From: Pseudomonas poae
GTDB lineage: Bacteria > Pseudomonadota > Gammaproteobacteria > Pseudomonadales > Pseudomonadaceae
Length of the DNA: 64,000 nucleotides
NCBI GenBank assembly: GCA_028869255.1
Contig: CP110972.1
Location: forward strand, 3,229,001 to 3,293,000
Reading direction: 5' to 3'
The position numbers and the translations under genes are program-made. The first letter of the stretch is position 1. Each line of letters starts with the position of its first letter. The notes below the pieces were generated by a model. That model searched no databases. It worked only from the letters and a program-made list of their open reading frames with translations, and was not told where the DNA came from. Positions 46,010 through 56,000 of the stretch are shown here, one piece after another.

Positions 46010-46042
46010 TTCCCCATAGGAAAGTATCTCTCCCAACAGGAA
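46010..46042. promoter_or_regulatory. Two TTTCCYnnYAGGAA-type sites before dmmA
   Basis: TTCC-CCATA-GGAA (46010-46022) and the one-mismatch CTCC-CAACA-GGAA (46030-46042) lie 20 bases apart in the kinase/dmmA divergent region. The same motif occurs twice between gmaS and the XRE-cupin gene. It is a candidate operator for that regulator. Confidence 0.5.
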
Positions 46043-46068
46043 ACAAAACCCACCCCGGAGGAGCCCGC

Positions 46069-46515
46069 ATGACGCACACCCTCAGCCGCCCCATCGTGGT
46101 AGTGCAATCGGCCAACACCCGTGCGCAGGTTGTCGAAGAACTGGAGAAGCCCTTGCTGTTGAACGGCGAACAACCCGACTTCGCCCGACGCCTGCACGAG
46201 GCATTGGCCAGCGCCACTGTGGGCTGCCGGCTCTACCTGCAGGGCGATGAAGCCTTTATCTGGCGCATTCACGCCGAGGCACGTGCCGCAGGCCTGGAAG
46301 ACCACGAAATCAGCCTGACCTGCGCAACCCCCGGTCTGCGCCAGGTGTATTGCGCACACTGCGGCCTGACCCAGGCGGCCGGGCCGCAGGCGCGGTTGAA
46401 CTGCATCGGCTGCCATGTGGGGCTGGAGGTGCGCACGCATTTTTCCCGGCGCCTGGGGGCTTACCTCGGGGTCTGCCTCAACCCCGACCAGCCCTACGCG
46501 GGGTTCCAGCCATGA
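46069..46515 (+). CDS. dmmA: Dimethylamine monooxygenase subunit DmmA
   Basis: This 148-residue protein of the DmmA family ends in a cysteine-rich segment (QVYCAHCGLTQ and NCIGCHVGLEVRTHFSRRLGAYLGV), consistent with a metal- or heme-associated small subunit. GGAGGAG lies just before the ATG. The stop overlaps dmmB by 4 bases. The enzyme oxidises dimethylamine to methylamine plus formaldehyde. Confidence 0.9.
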   Translation: MTHTLSRPIVVVQSANTRAQVVEELEKPLLLNGEQPDFARRLHEALASATVGCRLYLQGDEAFIWRIHAEARAAGLEDHEISLTCATPGLRQVYCAHCGLTQAAGPQARLNCIGCHVGLEVRTHFSRRLGAYLGVCLNPDQPYAGFQP

Positions 46516-47441
46516 GCGCGGCCCTCAGCGTGCAGGTCAGCGCGGCCCGCATGCTCACGCCGGTGGTGCGCGAATTTACCCTCACCGCCTGCGACGGCGC
46601 CCTGCCCGGCTTCTCGCCCGGCAGCCATGTGCAGGTGCATCTGCCGCTGGCGGAGGGCAAGGTGCGCAACGCCTATTCACTCACCAGCGACCCGGCGCAC
46701 AGCCAGCACTACCGCATCGCCGTGCGCCTGCAGGAGGCCTCGCGTGGCGGCTCGCAGTATCTGCATCGCCAGGTGCAGGTCGGCGACACGTTGCAGATCT
46801 CGCCGCCGGCCAATCTGTTCGCGCCCCATGGCACCGCACGCCTGCATATCCTGATCGCCGCCGGTATCGGCATCACGCCGTTCATGGCCTATATCGCGGC
46901 GATGGAACAACAGCGCGCCGATTTCGAACTGCACTACCTGTTTCGCCCGGGCCTCAGCGACGCCTACCTTGATGAACTGCAACAACGCCTCGGCCCGCGT
47001 CTGCACACCTACGACCAGCGCCCCGATTTGAGCCGAATCCTCGGCAACCGGCCGCTGGGCAGCCACGTCTACAGCTGTGGCCCACAGCCCTTGCTCGATG
47101 CGGTTGAGCAGCACGCCACACGCCTCGGCTGGCCGCCCAAACGCGTGCACTCGGAAGCCTTCAAGGGCGCACAACCGGGCCAACCGTTCGAGCTGGAGCT
47201 GCTGCGCAGCGGGCGGCGGCTGCGCGTCGAGGCCGAACAAAGCCTGCTTGAAGCCCTGGAGCACGCCGGCCTGCACGTCCCCAACCTGTGCCGTGGCGGG
47301 GTCTGCGGCCAGTGCATCACTCGCCATCAAGGCGGCGCCATCGAACACCGCGACAGCTTCCTCAGCCCGGCCGAGCAGGCCGAATTTCTCATGCCCTGTG
47401 TCTCACGCGGCTGCGGCCCCTGCGTTTCGCTGGACTTATAG
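46512..47441 (+). CDS. dmmB: Dimethylamine monooxygenase reductase subunit DmmB (flavin and 2Fe-2S)
   Basis: This 309-residue phthalate-dioxygenase-reductase-type protein has an FMN/FAD-binding barrel (NAYSLTSDP), an NAD(P)H domain (ILIAAGIGITPFMAY and VYSCGPQPLLDAV) and a C-terminal plant-type ferredoxin with CRGGVCGQC and a fourth Cys in MPCVSRGC. It passes electrons to the heme subunit. The ATG at 46512 overlaps the dmmA stop; a longer frame upstream is spurious. Confidence 0.92.
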   Translation: MSAALSVQVSAARMLTPVVREFTLTACDGALPGFSPGSHVQVHLPLAEGKVRNAYSLTSDPAHSQHYRIAVRLQEASRGGSQYLHRQVQVGDTLQISPPANLFAPHGTARLHILIAAGIGITPFMAYIAAMEQQRADFELHYLFRPGLSDAYLDELQQRLGPRLHTYDQRPDLSRILGNRPLGSHVYSCGPQPLLDAVEQHATRLGWPPKRVHSEAFKGAQPGQPFELELLRSGRRLRVEAEQSLLEALEHAGLHVPNLCRGGVCGQCITRHQGGAIEHRDSFLSPAEQAEFLMPCVSRGCGPCVSLDL

Positions 47442-47451
47442 GAGTCAGACC

Positions 47452-48468
47452 ATGCCCCTGCAATCGAGCCCCGTGCTGAGCTATCGCGACGACTTCAGTT
47501 TTCGCAACAGCCCGGCGGCAATCCGCCGGTTCCCCTTCCCCTTTATCGAAGACAGCTACCTGTACTCGGTGAATATCGAACCGGCCACCTCCCGCGACCC
47601 GGGCTCGATCTATGAGCACGCCTTCGACATCGACGAGCACTACCGCTCGGAAATGGCCGAACGCGCCCTGGTGCTGGACAAGGACCCGCGTCGCTACCTG
47701 GTGATGCCGCACATGCAAGTGGCCGCCTGGGATGCATTGCAAATGATCATGGAACACTTGGCCGCCGATTACCCGCAAGGGTTCAGCCTGACGCGTGACG
47801 GCGACCGCTGGCAGTGGCGCAACCACCTGCTCGACATCGACCAGCAGTTTGTCTTCGGCGACGCCGCCAGCCTGCCCTGTGCGCCGCTGGAGTACATCGG
47901 CCGCCAGGTGCAAGGCGATTTCGCCTTGCTCGACCAGCGCGATGGCGACCTGTACATGGACGCCGGCCTGGTCACCAGCCCGGCCGACTGGTCGCTGGCG
48001 TTCGACGCCGGCATGAGTTTCAAGCAGTGGCATGCACCCGTGCCCATGGCCCACCAGATGGGCGTATTCGAACGGGCGCTGAAGTACCTGCTCAACCTGC
48101 AGGTCGGCCAGCCGGTGCGGCGCCTGAACTGGACCCTGACCATCAACCCGCGCCTGGATTCTTCCCCGGAAACCTTCCATGAGTGGGGTGCGGATCGCGG
48201 CCGGATCACCGCGCAGAACGTCGGCCAGCAAGTACACCTGCGGGTCGAGCTGCAAGTGATGGCGCGCCTGCCGCGCAGCAACGCGGTGATGTTCAGCATA
48301 CGCACCTACCTGATCAGCCTCGACGAACTGGTCACCCAACCTGGCTGGGGCTGCCGCTTGCACCGCGTGCTGCGCGACCTGCCCGAGCCCATCGCCGACT
48401 ACAAGGGCATGACCCGCTACCGCCACACGCTGGTCGAGTGGCTGAGCCAATTCGACCCACAAGCCTGA
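47452..48468 (+). CDS. dmmC: Heme-dependent oxidative N-demethylase, DmmC
   Basis: This 338-residue protein of the DUF3445/heme-dependent N-demethylase family is the catalytic subunit of dimethylamine monooxygenase. Conserved blocks include RRFPFPFIEDSYLYSVNIEP, QQFVFGDAASLPCAPLEYIGRQVQGDFALLDQRDGDLYMDAG and RLNWTLTINPRLDSSPETFHEWG. AGGAG lies upstream of the ATG at 47452. It is 10 bases after dmmB. Confidence 0.92.
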   Translation: MPLQSSPVLSYRDDFSFRNSPAAIRRFPFPFIEDSYLYSVNIEPATSRDPGSIYEHAFDIDEHYRSEMAERALVLDKDPRRYLVMPHMQVAAWDALQMIMEHLAADYPQGFSLTRDGDRWQWRNHLLDIDQQFVFGDAASLPCAPLEYIGRQVQGDFALLDQRDGDLYMDAGLVTSPADWSLAFDAGMSFKQWHAPVPMAHQMGVFERALKYLLNLQVGQPVRRLNWTLTINPRLDSSPETFHEWGADRGRITAQNVGQQVHLRVELQVMARLPRSNAVMFSIRTYLISLDELVTQPGWGCRLHRVLRDLPEPIADYKGMTRYRHTLVEWLSQFDPQA

Positions 48469-48498
48469 CGCCCTTTCTTCTACGACAAGGAACCTCAC

Positions 48499-49628
48499 AT
48501 GACCCACTCATGGCGTATTTCTGCACTGGCCGAACGGCACCGCGCCCTCGGCTCCCACCTTGAAGACTGGAACGGCATGGGCACCGCCTGGACCTACAGC
48601 AGCGCGCTGGCCGACCACCACGAAGCGATCCGCACCCGCGCCGGCCTGATGGACGTATCCGGGCTGAAAAAGTCCACTACGTGGGGCCTCACGCCGAGAG
48701 CCTGTTGCAGTGGGCCACCACCCGCGACATCGCCAAGCTCTACCCCGGCAAGTCGGTGTATGCCTCGATGCTCGACGAGGACGGCAAATTCGTCGATGAC
48801 TGCATCGTTTATCGCACCGGCCCGAATGCCTTCATGGTGGTGCATGGCGCCGGCACCGGGCATGAAATGCTCGTGCGCTCGGCCCAGGGCCGGCAAGTGG
48901 CGGTGCTGTTCGATGACGACCTGCACGACCTGTCGCTGCAAGGCCCGCTGGCGGTGGATTTCCTGGCCGAGCATGTGCCCGGCATCCGCCAGCTGCCGTA
49001 CTTTCATCACCTGCAAACGCGCCTGTTCGACCGACCGGTGATGATCTCCCGCACCGGCTACACCGGCGAGCGCGGCTACGAGATTTTCTGCAAGGCGGCC
49101 GACGCCCCCTTCCTGTGGGACAGCATCCTCGAACAGGGCGCCAGCCTGGGGATTATCCCCTGTGCCTTTACCGCGCTGGACTGGCTGCGAGTGGAAAGCT
49201 CGCTGATGTTTTTCCCCTACGACAACTCGCAAATGTACCCCTTCGCCGATCAGAAAGCCGGCGACACCCTGTGGGAAATGGGCCTGGATTTTACCGTCTC
49301 CCCCGGCAAACAGGCGTTCCGTGGCGCCGAAGAACACCTGCGCCTGCGCGGCCAGGAGCGTTTCAAGATCACCGGAGTATTGCTCGAAGGGGTGCGCCCG
49401 GCCGAGGCCGGCGACACCTTATGGCAGGGCAACCAGCAAGTCGGGGTGATCACCTGCGGCATGTATTCGCGCCTGAGTAAACGCTCGATGGCCATTGCGC
49501 GGATGAGCGTCGCTTGCTCTGTGCCAGGCGTTGCGTTGCAGGTGCGCGGCAGCCTTGAAACGGGCGCCGTGACCCACGCCTTGCCGTTTGACGACCCGGA
49601 AAAAACCAAGCGCACGGCCAAGGGCTGA
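48499..49628 (+). CDS. dmmD: DmmD: folate-dependent aminomethyltransferase-like protein, split by a one-base deletion
   Basis: A GcvT-fold protein of about 376 residues if repaired. The first frame covers MTHSWRISALAERHRALGSHLEDWNGMG to MDVSGLKK; at about 48672 one G is missing, and the second frame continues with VGPHAESLLQWATTRDIAKLYPGKSVYASMLDEDGK, the GcvT block ISRTGYTGERGYEIF, and YPFADQKAGDTLWEMGLDFTVSP. In dmmDABC systems this protein is thought to move the oxidised C1 unit to tetrahydrofolate. It continues the dmm operon, about 30 bases after dmmC. Confidence 0.85.
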
Positions 49629-49659
49629 GCCGACCCTTCACTTTATTCAGGAGCCTTCG

Positions 49660-50526
49660 ATGGACGCCTCCAGCGAACATTACATTCTCAAGATCACCTG
49701 CCCGGCGGCGTCCGGGATTGTCGCGGCGATCAGCGCCTGCCTGGCACACCAGCAGTGCTACATCAGCGAGCTGGCGCAGTTCGACGACGAGTTCACCGGG
49801 CAGTTTTTCATGCGCGCCGTGTTCCGTTTCAACACCGGCGTGAACGGTGATATCGGCGCCCTGCGCGAGGGCCTGGGCGACCTCGCCGGCGGCTTCGACA
49901 TGCAGTGGCAACTGTTCAGTTCACGCAAGCCGACCCGCGTGCTGCTGATGGTCAGCAAGTTCGACCACTGCCTCACCGACCTGCTCTACCGCCACCGCAA
50001 GGGCGAGATGGACATGCACATCACCGCCGTGGTTTCCAACCACCTGGACCTGCGAGCGATGGCCGAGCGCGAGGGCATTCGCTTTATCTACTTGCCGATC
50101 ACCAAAGACAGCAAGGCCAGCCAGGAAGCCGAGCTGATGCGCATCATCGAAGACACCCAGACCGACCTGGTGGTGCTGGCGCGCTACATGCAGATTCTGT
50201 CCGACAGCCTGTGCCAGCACTTGTCCGGGCGGGCGATCAATATCCATCACTCGTTCCTGCCAGGGTTCAAGGGCGCCAAGCCCTACCACCAGGCGTATGA
50301 CCGCGGCGTAAAACTGATTGGCGCCACCGCCCACTACGTCACCAGCGACCTCGATGAGGGCCCGATCATCGAGCAGGAAATCCAGCGCGTCGACCATACC
50401 CACCTGCCCGACTCGCTGGTCGCCATCGGCCGCGACACCGAAACCGTCGCCCTTTCCAAAGCCTTGAAGTACCACCTGGAGCACCGGGTGTTCATCAACC
50501 AGGACAAGACAGTGATCTTTCGCTGA
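49660..50526 (+). CDS. purU: Formyltetrahydrofolate deformylase
   Basis: This 288-residue enzyme hydrolyses 10-formyl-THF to formate and THF. An N-terminal ACT domain ([28 protein letters not shown]) precedes a formyltransferase-like catalytic domain with [22 protein letters not shown] (Asn/His pair) and [19 protein letters not shown] (Asp). AGGAG sits before the ATG at 49660. In this operon it would release C1 units from demethylation as formate and recycle THF. Confidence 0.93.
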   Translation: MDASSEHYILKITCPAASGIVAAISACLAHQQCYISELAQFDDEFTGQFFMRAVFRFNTGVNGDIGALREGLGDLAGGFDMQWQLFSSRKPTRVLLMVSKFDHCLTDLLYRHRKGEMDMHITAVVSNHLDLRAMAEREGIRFIYLPITKDSKASQEAELMRIIEDTQTDLVVLARYMQILSDSLCQHLSGRAINIHHSFLPGFKGAKPYHQAYDRGVKLIGATAHYVTSDLDEGPIIEQEIQRVDHTHLPDSLVAIGRDTETVALSKALKYHLEHRVFINQDKTVIFR

Positions 50527-50546
50527 AACCTTCAGGAGGCACGCTC

Positions 50547-51914
50547 ATGACTCTACGTGTTGCAATCATCGGCGCCGGCCCGTGCGGCCTGGCGCAACTT
50601 CGCGCCTTCCAGTCGGCCCGCGACAAGGGTGCCGCCATCCCCGAACTGGTGTGCTTCGAAAAACAGCAGGACTGGGGCGGTATGTGGAATTACACCTGGC
50701 GCACCGGCCTCGACGAGAACGGCGAACCGGTGCACGGCAGCATGTACCGCTACCTGTGGTCCAACGGCCCCAAGGAATGCCTGGAGTTCGCCGACTACAC
50801 CTTTGAAGAACACTTCGGCCGGCCCATCGGCTCTTATCCGCCCCGCGAGGTGCTGTGGGACTACATCAAGGGCCGTGTGGAAAAAGCCGGGGTGCGCGAC
50901 TACATCCGGTTCAACAATGTGGTGCGCCAGGTCTCCTTTGACCCACAGAGCCAGCGCTTCACCCTGCAGGCCCACGACTACAACAGCGACACCCTCACCT
51001 GCGAAGAATTCGACTACGTGATCAACGCCTGCGGCCACTTCTCCACGCCCAAGGTGCCGTACTTCGAAGGCTTCGAACAGTTCGCCGGGCGCATCCTGCA
51101 TGCCCATGATTTTCGCGAGGCGCTGGAGTTCAAGGACAAGGACCTGCTGATCGTCGGCAGCAGCTACTCAGCCGAGGACATCGGCTCGCAATGCTACAAA
51201 TACGGCGCACGCAGCATCACCAGTTGCTACCGCAGCGCGCCCATGGGTTATGCCTGGCCGGACAACTGGGAAGAAAAGCCGCTGCTCAAACGCCTGGAAA
51301 ACAACCGTGCGTATTTTGTGGACGGCAGCAGCAAGCACATCGACGCGGTGATCCTGTGCACCGGCTACAAGCATCACTTCCCGTTCCTGCCCGATGAGCT
51401 GAGCCTGAAGACCGACAACCGCCTGTGGCCGATGAACCTCTACAAGGGTGTGTTCTGGGAACCCAACCCCCGGTTGATCTACCTCGGCATGCAGGACCAG
51501 TGGTACTCCTTCAACATGTTCGATGCCCAGGCCTGGTATGCCCGTGACGTGATCCTGGGGCGCATCGCCCTGCCCGGCCCGGCCGCAATGGTCGCCGACA
51601 GCCAGCAATGGCACGCCCGTGAGCAGAGCCTGGAAACCAACCAACAGATGTTCGAGTACCAGGGCGCCTATATCCAGCACCTGGTGGACGCCACCGACTA
51701 CCCGAATTTCGACATCGCCGCAGTCAATGAAACCTTTCTGCACTGGAAGCACGACAAGGCTGAAAACATCATGGGCTACCGCGACAAGTCCTATCGCTCG
51801 TTGATGACCGGCACCCAATCGCCACCGCACCACACGCCGTGGCTGCAAGCGCTGGATGACTCCATGGCGGCGTACCTGGGCGAGCCCGCATCGCCCATCA
51901 AGTCGGTCGGCTGA
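50547..51914 (+). CDS. tmm: Trimethylamine monooxygenase (flavin-containing monooxygenase)
   Basis: This 455-residue bacterial FMO shows the FAD motif [12 protein letters not shown] at residues 7-18, the FMO signature [11 protein letters not shown] (about 178-188) and the NADPH motif [12 protein letters not shown]. The [19 protein letters not shown] and [15 protein letters not shown] blocks resemble bacterial Tmm. It oxidises trimethylamine to TMAO. AGGAGG precedes the start, and its stop overlaps tdm. Confidence 0.92.
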   Translation: MTLRVAIIGAGPCGLAQLRAFQSARDKGAAIPELVCFEKQQDWGGMWNYTWRTGLDENGEPVHGSMYRYLWSNGPKECLEFADYTFEEHFGRPIGSYPPREVLWDYIKGRVEKAGVRDYIRFNNVVRQVSFDPQSQRFTLQAHDYNSDTLTCEEFDYVINACGHFSTPKVPYFEGFEQFAGRILHAHDFREALEFKDKDLLIVGSSYSAEDIGSQCYKYGARSITSCYRSAPMGYAWPDNWEEKPLLKRLENNRAYFVDGSSKHIDAVILCTGYKHHFPFLPDELSLKTDNRLWPMNLYKGVFWEPNPRLIYLGMQDQWYSFNMFDAQAWYARDVILGRIALPGPAAMVADSQQWHAREQSLETNQQMFEYQGAYIQHLVDATDYPNFDIAAVNETFLHWKHDKAENIMGYRDKSYRSLMTGTQSPPHHTPWLQALDDSMAAYLGEPASPIKSVG

Positions 51915-54226
51915 TGATGAATGCACCGCGTGTTTCCAAGCCCCAAGAACCCGGGCTGTTTGCCCGTGCGCCGAACCTGGAACGCTACCGTGTGGCCGCA
52001 GGCGGTGTGACCCTGGTCGAGTTGCAGCCCGGCGACGGCCTGCACGTGATCGACGTCGAAGGCCGCCAGACCTGCGAGCTGCTGGCCCTGGATGCCGACG
52101 GCCGCAGCGCCCTGGCCAGCTGGGGGCTGCAGGGTTCAATCGCGTGCAACGTGCCCCGGCGGATCGGCCAGGTCCTCAGCCGGCGCGGCATCCAGCTGCA
52201 GCCACTGCCGCTGGCCGCCTCGCTGTGGGACGCCGACAGCCCGCCCGGCCACATCCGGCAGTTTGTTGCGCACGACGCGCTGCTGGTGCTCGTCGCGGCG
52301 CCCGCCGGGCCTACCGCCGTCGACCAACAGTACCGACCGAGCGAATTGCACCTGTGGGTGACACGCGCCAACCCGTCGCCCCTGTGGGTGCCGGCCCTGC
52401 CCGAGCCGTTGAGCGAGGTGCTGGACGAATTCACCCTGCGCGCCGGCACAGCCCACAGCTACACCGTGGCCAAGGGTCAATACGTGCAGGTGCTGGATGT
52501 GGCCGGGCGCCAATGCTCGGACTTTGTCGCCCTCGACCGCCGCGCCCTGGATCGCGGCATGGAACTGGACCTGGACCAGACCGTAACCCGCACGCTGAAC
52601 GGCAGCGCCTACCCGGCACCGGGGTTGTTCTCGAAGTTTTTCGACCGCCGGATGCAACCGATGCTCGAGGTGGTGCAGGACACAGTCGGGCGCCACGACT
52701 CGTTCGCGCTGGCCTGCGCGGCGCGTTACTACGAAACCCATGGCTATTTCGGGCATGACAACTGCAGCGACAACCTCAGTCGCGTACTTGCACCGCACGG
52801 GGTGCAGGCCCGCAACGGCTGGCCGGCGATCAATTTTTTCTTCAATACCGGCATTGATGCGCACCAGCAGATGACCCTCGACGAACCCTGGTCACGGCCC
52901 GGCGACTACGTGCTGTTGCGGGCCATGACCGATCTGTTGTGTGGCAGTACCTCATGCCCGGATGACATCGACCCGGCCAATGGCTGGAACCCGACCGATA
53001 TCCATGTCCGCATTTACAGCGAAAAGGAGCGTTTTTCCATCGCCATGAGCACTCGAACCACGGCCGATGCCGACCCGATTCTTACCCGTGAGTCCGCGTT
53101 CCACTCACGCACCAGCGCCCTCACCGGCAGCTTTGTCGACTACCGCAACTGGTGGCTGCCGTTGCGCTACGACGGCTATGGCGCCACCGAGGAATACCTG
53201 GGTTGCCGCGAGCGGGTGGCGGTGATGGACCTGACCGCCCTGCGCAAATTCGAGATCATCGGCCCGGACGCCGAAGCCCTGTTGCAGTACTGCCTGACCC
53301 GCGACGTGCGGCGCCTGGCGGTGGGCCAGGTGGTCTATTCGGCGATGTGTCACGCCCACGGCGGCATGCTCGATGACGGCACGCTGTTGCGCCTGGGCCC
53401 GGACAATTTCCGCTGGATCTGCGGTGAAGACTACGCCGGTGTCTGGTTGCGCGAACAGGCGCAGAAACTGGGCATGAAGGTGTGGGTCAAGTCCGCCAGC
53501 GAGCACATTCACAACCTCGCCGTGCAAGGGCCGCTGAGCCGCGAGCTGCTCAAGCAGATGGTCTGGACCCCGCCCACCCAACCCAGCCTGGAAAGCCTCG
53601 GCTGGTTCCGCTTTCTGGTCGGCCGGCTGGACGGCTTCGACGGCTGCCCATTGATGATTTCGCGCACCGGCTACACCGGCGAGCTGGGCTTTGAGGTGTG
53701 GTGCCAGCCCGAAGACGCGGAACGCGTGTGGGACCGCATCTGGCAGCTCGGCCAACCCTTGGGCCTGGTGCCGCTGGGCCTGGAAGCCCTGGACCTGCTG
53801 CGCATCGAAGCCGGGCTGATTTTTGCCGGCTACGAGTTCAGCGACCAGACCGACCCGTTTGAGGCCGGCATCGGCTTCAGTGTGCCGCTCAAGAGCAAGT
53901 CCGATGACTTTATCGGCCGCGATGCTCTGCTGCGGCGCAGTGCCCACCCCAGCCACAAACTGGTCGGCCTGCAGGTGAGCGGTAACGAGGCCGCGCACCA
54001 TGGCGACCCGGTGTACCACGGCCGGGCCCAGGTCGGCGTGGTCACCAGTGCCTGCCGCTCACCGCTGCTGGCCAGCAATATCGCGCTGTGCCGGGTCGAC
54101 GTGAGTTGCGCCGAGCCGGGCACGCTGCTGGAGATTGGCAAAGTCGATGGCCTGCAGAAGCGCATCAGCGCCACGGTCAGCGCAGCGATTTTCTACGACC
54201 CGGATAAAAGCCGGGTGCGTGGCTGA
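51914..54226 (+). CDS. tdm: Trimethylamine N-oxide demethylase (DUF1989 + GcvT)
   Basis: This 770-residue two-domain protein: residues about 1-380 are a DUF1989 region (VLDVAGRQCSDFVALDRR, TDLLCGSTSCPDDIDPANGWNPTDIHVRIY) that cleaves TMAO to dimethylamine and formaldehyde; residues about 390-770 are a GcvT-like THF domain (MDLTALRKFEIIGPDAEALLQYCL, ISRTGYTGELGFEVWCQPEDAE) that captures formaldehyde. Size and order match characterised Tdm. It starts at the tmm stop codon (TGATG overlap). Confidence 0.93.
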   Translation: MMNAPRVSKPQEPGLFARAPNLERYRVAAGGVTLVELQPGDGLHVIDVEGRQTCELLALDADGRSALASWGLQGSIACNVPRRIGQVLSRRGIQLQPLPLAASLWDADSPPGHIRQFVAHDALLVLVAAPAGPTAVDQQYRPSELHLWVTRANPSPLWVPALPEPLSEVLDEFTLRAGTAHSYTVAKGQYVQVLDVAGRQCSDFVALDRRALDRGMELDLDQTVTRTLNGSAYPAPGLFSKFFDRRMQPMLEVVQDTVGRHDSFALACAARYYETHGYFGHDNCSDNLSRVLAPHGVQARNGWPAINFFFNTGIDAHQQMTLDEPWSRPGDYVLLRAMTDLLCGSTSCPDDIDPANGWNPTDIHVRIYSEKERFSIAMSTRTTADADPILTRESAFHSRTSALTGSFVDYRNWWLPLRYDGYGATEEYLGCRERVAVMDLTALRKFEIIGPDAEALLQYCLTRDVRRLAVGQVVYSAMCHAHGGMLDDGTLLRLGPDNFRWICGEDYAGVWLREQAQKLGMKVWVKSASEHIHNLAVQGPLSRELLKQMVWTPPTQPSLESLGWFRFLVGRLDGFDGCPLMISRTGYTGELGFEVWCQPEDAERVWDRIWQLGQPLGLVPLGLEALDLLRIEAGLIFAGYEFSDQTDPFEAGIGFSVPLKSKSDDFIGRDALLRRSAHPSHKLVGLQVSGNEAAHHGDPVYHGRAQVGVVTSACRSPLLASNIALCRVDVSCAEPGTLLEIGKVDGLQKRISATVSAAIFYDPDKSRVRG

Positions 54227-54272
54227 TTTTGACTGCCCCACTTAACCGCTATTCAGACATGGGAATACAGAG

Positions 54273-55952
54273 ATGGAAGCGACTACGTTCGAGGCCGTAC
54301 CGCAGGCCGCCAGCTCGGCGGGCAGCCTGCATCGCAAGATTGATTGGCGCGGGGCATTCTGGGTCGCCAGTGGCGTGCCCGCGCTGGTGCTGTTCTCCAT
54401 CGGCGCCATTGCCGCCACGGTGGGCAAACCGGCGTGGATCGTGTGGATCGTGTCGATCCTGTTCGGGTTTATCCAGGCCTTCACCTACGCCGAGATTGCC
54501 GGGCTGTTCCCGCACAAATCCGGCGGCGCCTCGGTGTACGGCGCAGTGGCGTGGGTGCGTTACAGCAAGTTGATCGCGCCGGTGTCAGTGTGGTGCAACT
54601 GGCTGGCCTGGTCGCCGGTGCTGTCGATCGGTTCGGGGCTGGCGGCGGGGTATATCCTCACCGCGCTGTTTCCCGCCGACGCGCTGATCAACACCTGGCA
54701 ACTGACCCTGCTGGACCTGGGCTGGGTCAAGAGCGGCCTGTCGTTGCGGATCAATGCGACCTTCGGCATTGGCCTGTTGATCCTGCTCACGGTGTTTGCC
54801 GTGCAGCATGGCGGCATCCTGCGGTCGGCGCGCCTGACCCTGGTACTCGGCGTCACTTCGTTGATTCCGCTGCTGCTGGTGGGCGTGGTGCCGTTGTTCA
54901 CCGGGGATGCGGCCCAGGCCAACTTCCTGCCGCTGTACCCGCTGGCGCATGACGCGGCCGGGCAAGTGATCGATGGCCCGTGGGATATTTCCGGCTGGTC
55001 GCTGATGGCTGGCGGGCTGTTCATGGCCGCGTGGTCCACCTACGGCTTTGAGACGGCGGTGTGCTACACCCGCGAGTTCAAGGACCCCAAGCGCGACACC
55101 TTCAAGGCGATCTTCTACGCAGGGTTGCTGTGCATTCTGGTGTTCACCCTGGTGCCGCTGGCGTTTCAAGGCAGCCTGGGGCTGGGCCAACTGGTGACTC
55201 CGGCGGTGCTGGACGCCAGCGGCGCCGTCGTCACCCCGGCGGTGTACAGCGGCCTGCTCTCGCCGGCGATCTACAGCGGCATGGGCGTTGGCCAGGTGAT
55301 GGCAGACAGCATCGGCGGCGGCAAGGTGGTGGCCAATATCGTGCTGATCATGCTGGTGCTGGCCACGTTGCTGGCGATCATGACCTCGATGTCCGGTTCG
55401 TCGCGCACCTTGTACCAGGCGTCGGTGGACGGTTGGCTGCCCAAGTACCTGGGGCGCACCAACGAACATGGCGCGCCGACGGCGGCGATGTGGACCGACC
55501 TGTCGTTCAACCTGCTGCTGTTGCTGATGTCGGACTATGTGTTCGTGCTGGCGGCCTCGAACGTGAGCTACATCATCTTCAACTTCCTCAACCTCAATGC
55601 CGGCTGGATCCACCGCCTCGACCGCCCCGACTGGGTGCGCCCGTACAAGGCGCCCACGGTGTTGCTGGCGGCCGGCGGCGTGCTGAGTTTCGTCAACCTG
55701 GCGTGCATGGGCCTGGGCGCGGATATCTGGGGCGCGGGCACGCTGGTCACCGGTTTGCTGCTGGCCCTGCTGATTTTGCCGGTGTTCTGCTACCGCCACT
55801 ATGTGCAGGACAACGGCCGCTTCCCCGCCGCCATGCTCAGCGACCTGTATATCCAGGCCGATGACGGCCAACGCCGCGCCGGATGGCTGCCGTATGCCAC
55901 GCTGGTTGCCGGCGTTGTGGTGGTGTATGCCTGCCATCAACTGGTAGCCTGA
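54273..55952 (+). CDS. APC-superfamily permease (candidate TMA/TMAO or amine transporter)
   Basis: This 559-residue inner-membrane permease has 12 or more hydrophobic segments. It shows VSILFGFIQAFTYAEIAGLFPHKSGGASVYGAVAW near the N terminus and MAAWSTYGFETAVCYTREFKDPKRDTFKAI typical of amino-acid/amine permeases. It follows tdm by about 46 bases and precedes a strong hairpin. The placement suggests uptake of TMAO, trimethylamine or a quaternary-amine precursor; substrate is unproven. Confidence 0.88.
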   Translation: MEATTFEAVPQAASSAGSLHRKIDWRGAFWVASGVPALVLFSIGAIAATVGKPAWIVWIVSILFGFIQAFTYAEIAGLFPHKSGGASVYGAVAWVRYSKLIAPVSVWCNWLAWSPVLSIGSGLAAGYILTALFPADALINTWQLTLLDLGWVKSGLSLRINATFGIGLLILLTVFAVQHGGILRSARLTLVLGVTSLIPLLLVGVVPLFTGDAAQANFLPLYPLAHDAAGQVIDGPWDISGWSLMAGGLFMAAWSTYGFETAVCYTREFKDPKRDTFKAIFYAGLLCILVFTLVPLAFQGSLGLGQLVTPAVLDASGAVVTPAVYSGLLSPAIYSGMGVGQVMADSIGGGKVVANIVLIMLVLATLLAIMTSMSGSSRTLYQASVDGWLPKYLGRTNEHGAPTAAMWTDLSFNLLLLLMSDYVFVLAASNVSYIIFNFLNLNAGWIHRLDRPDWVRPYKAPTVLLAAGGVLSFVNLACMGLGADIWGAGTLVTGLLLALLILPVFCYRHYVQDNGRFPAAMLSDLYIQADDGQRRAGWLPYATLVAGVVVVYACHQLVA

Positions 55953-55958
55953 CCTCAT

Positions 55959-55982
55959 CGCTGAGGGAGTGCTCCCTCAGCG
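55959..55982 (+). terminator. Perfect 11-bp hairpin between the permease gene and folD
   Basis: CGCTGAGGGAG and CTCCCTCAGCG are exact complements around a 2-base loop, 6 bases after the permease stop. Only CCTTTACT follows, so termination may be partial and folD may be expressed by readthrough. Confidence 0.6.
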
Positions 55983-56000
55983 CCTTTACTCCCCCAGACA

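Noticed and set aside
46350..46511. Longer N terminus for dmmB
   Set aside because: The extra codons overlap dmmA in another frame and lack family similarity; the ATG at 46512 forms the usual 4-base overlap.
54585..55958. Minus-strand frame of about 450 codons opposite the APC permease
   Set aside because: His/Gln/Arg-rich shadow frame with no family similarity; the permease on the other strand is convincing.
55959..56000. Folate-type riboswitch before folD
   Set aside because: Only 48 bases separate the genes and they hold a single simple hairpin, with no conserved aptamer elements.
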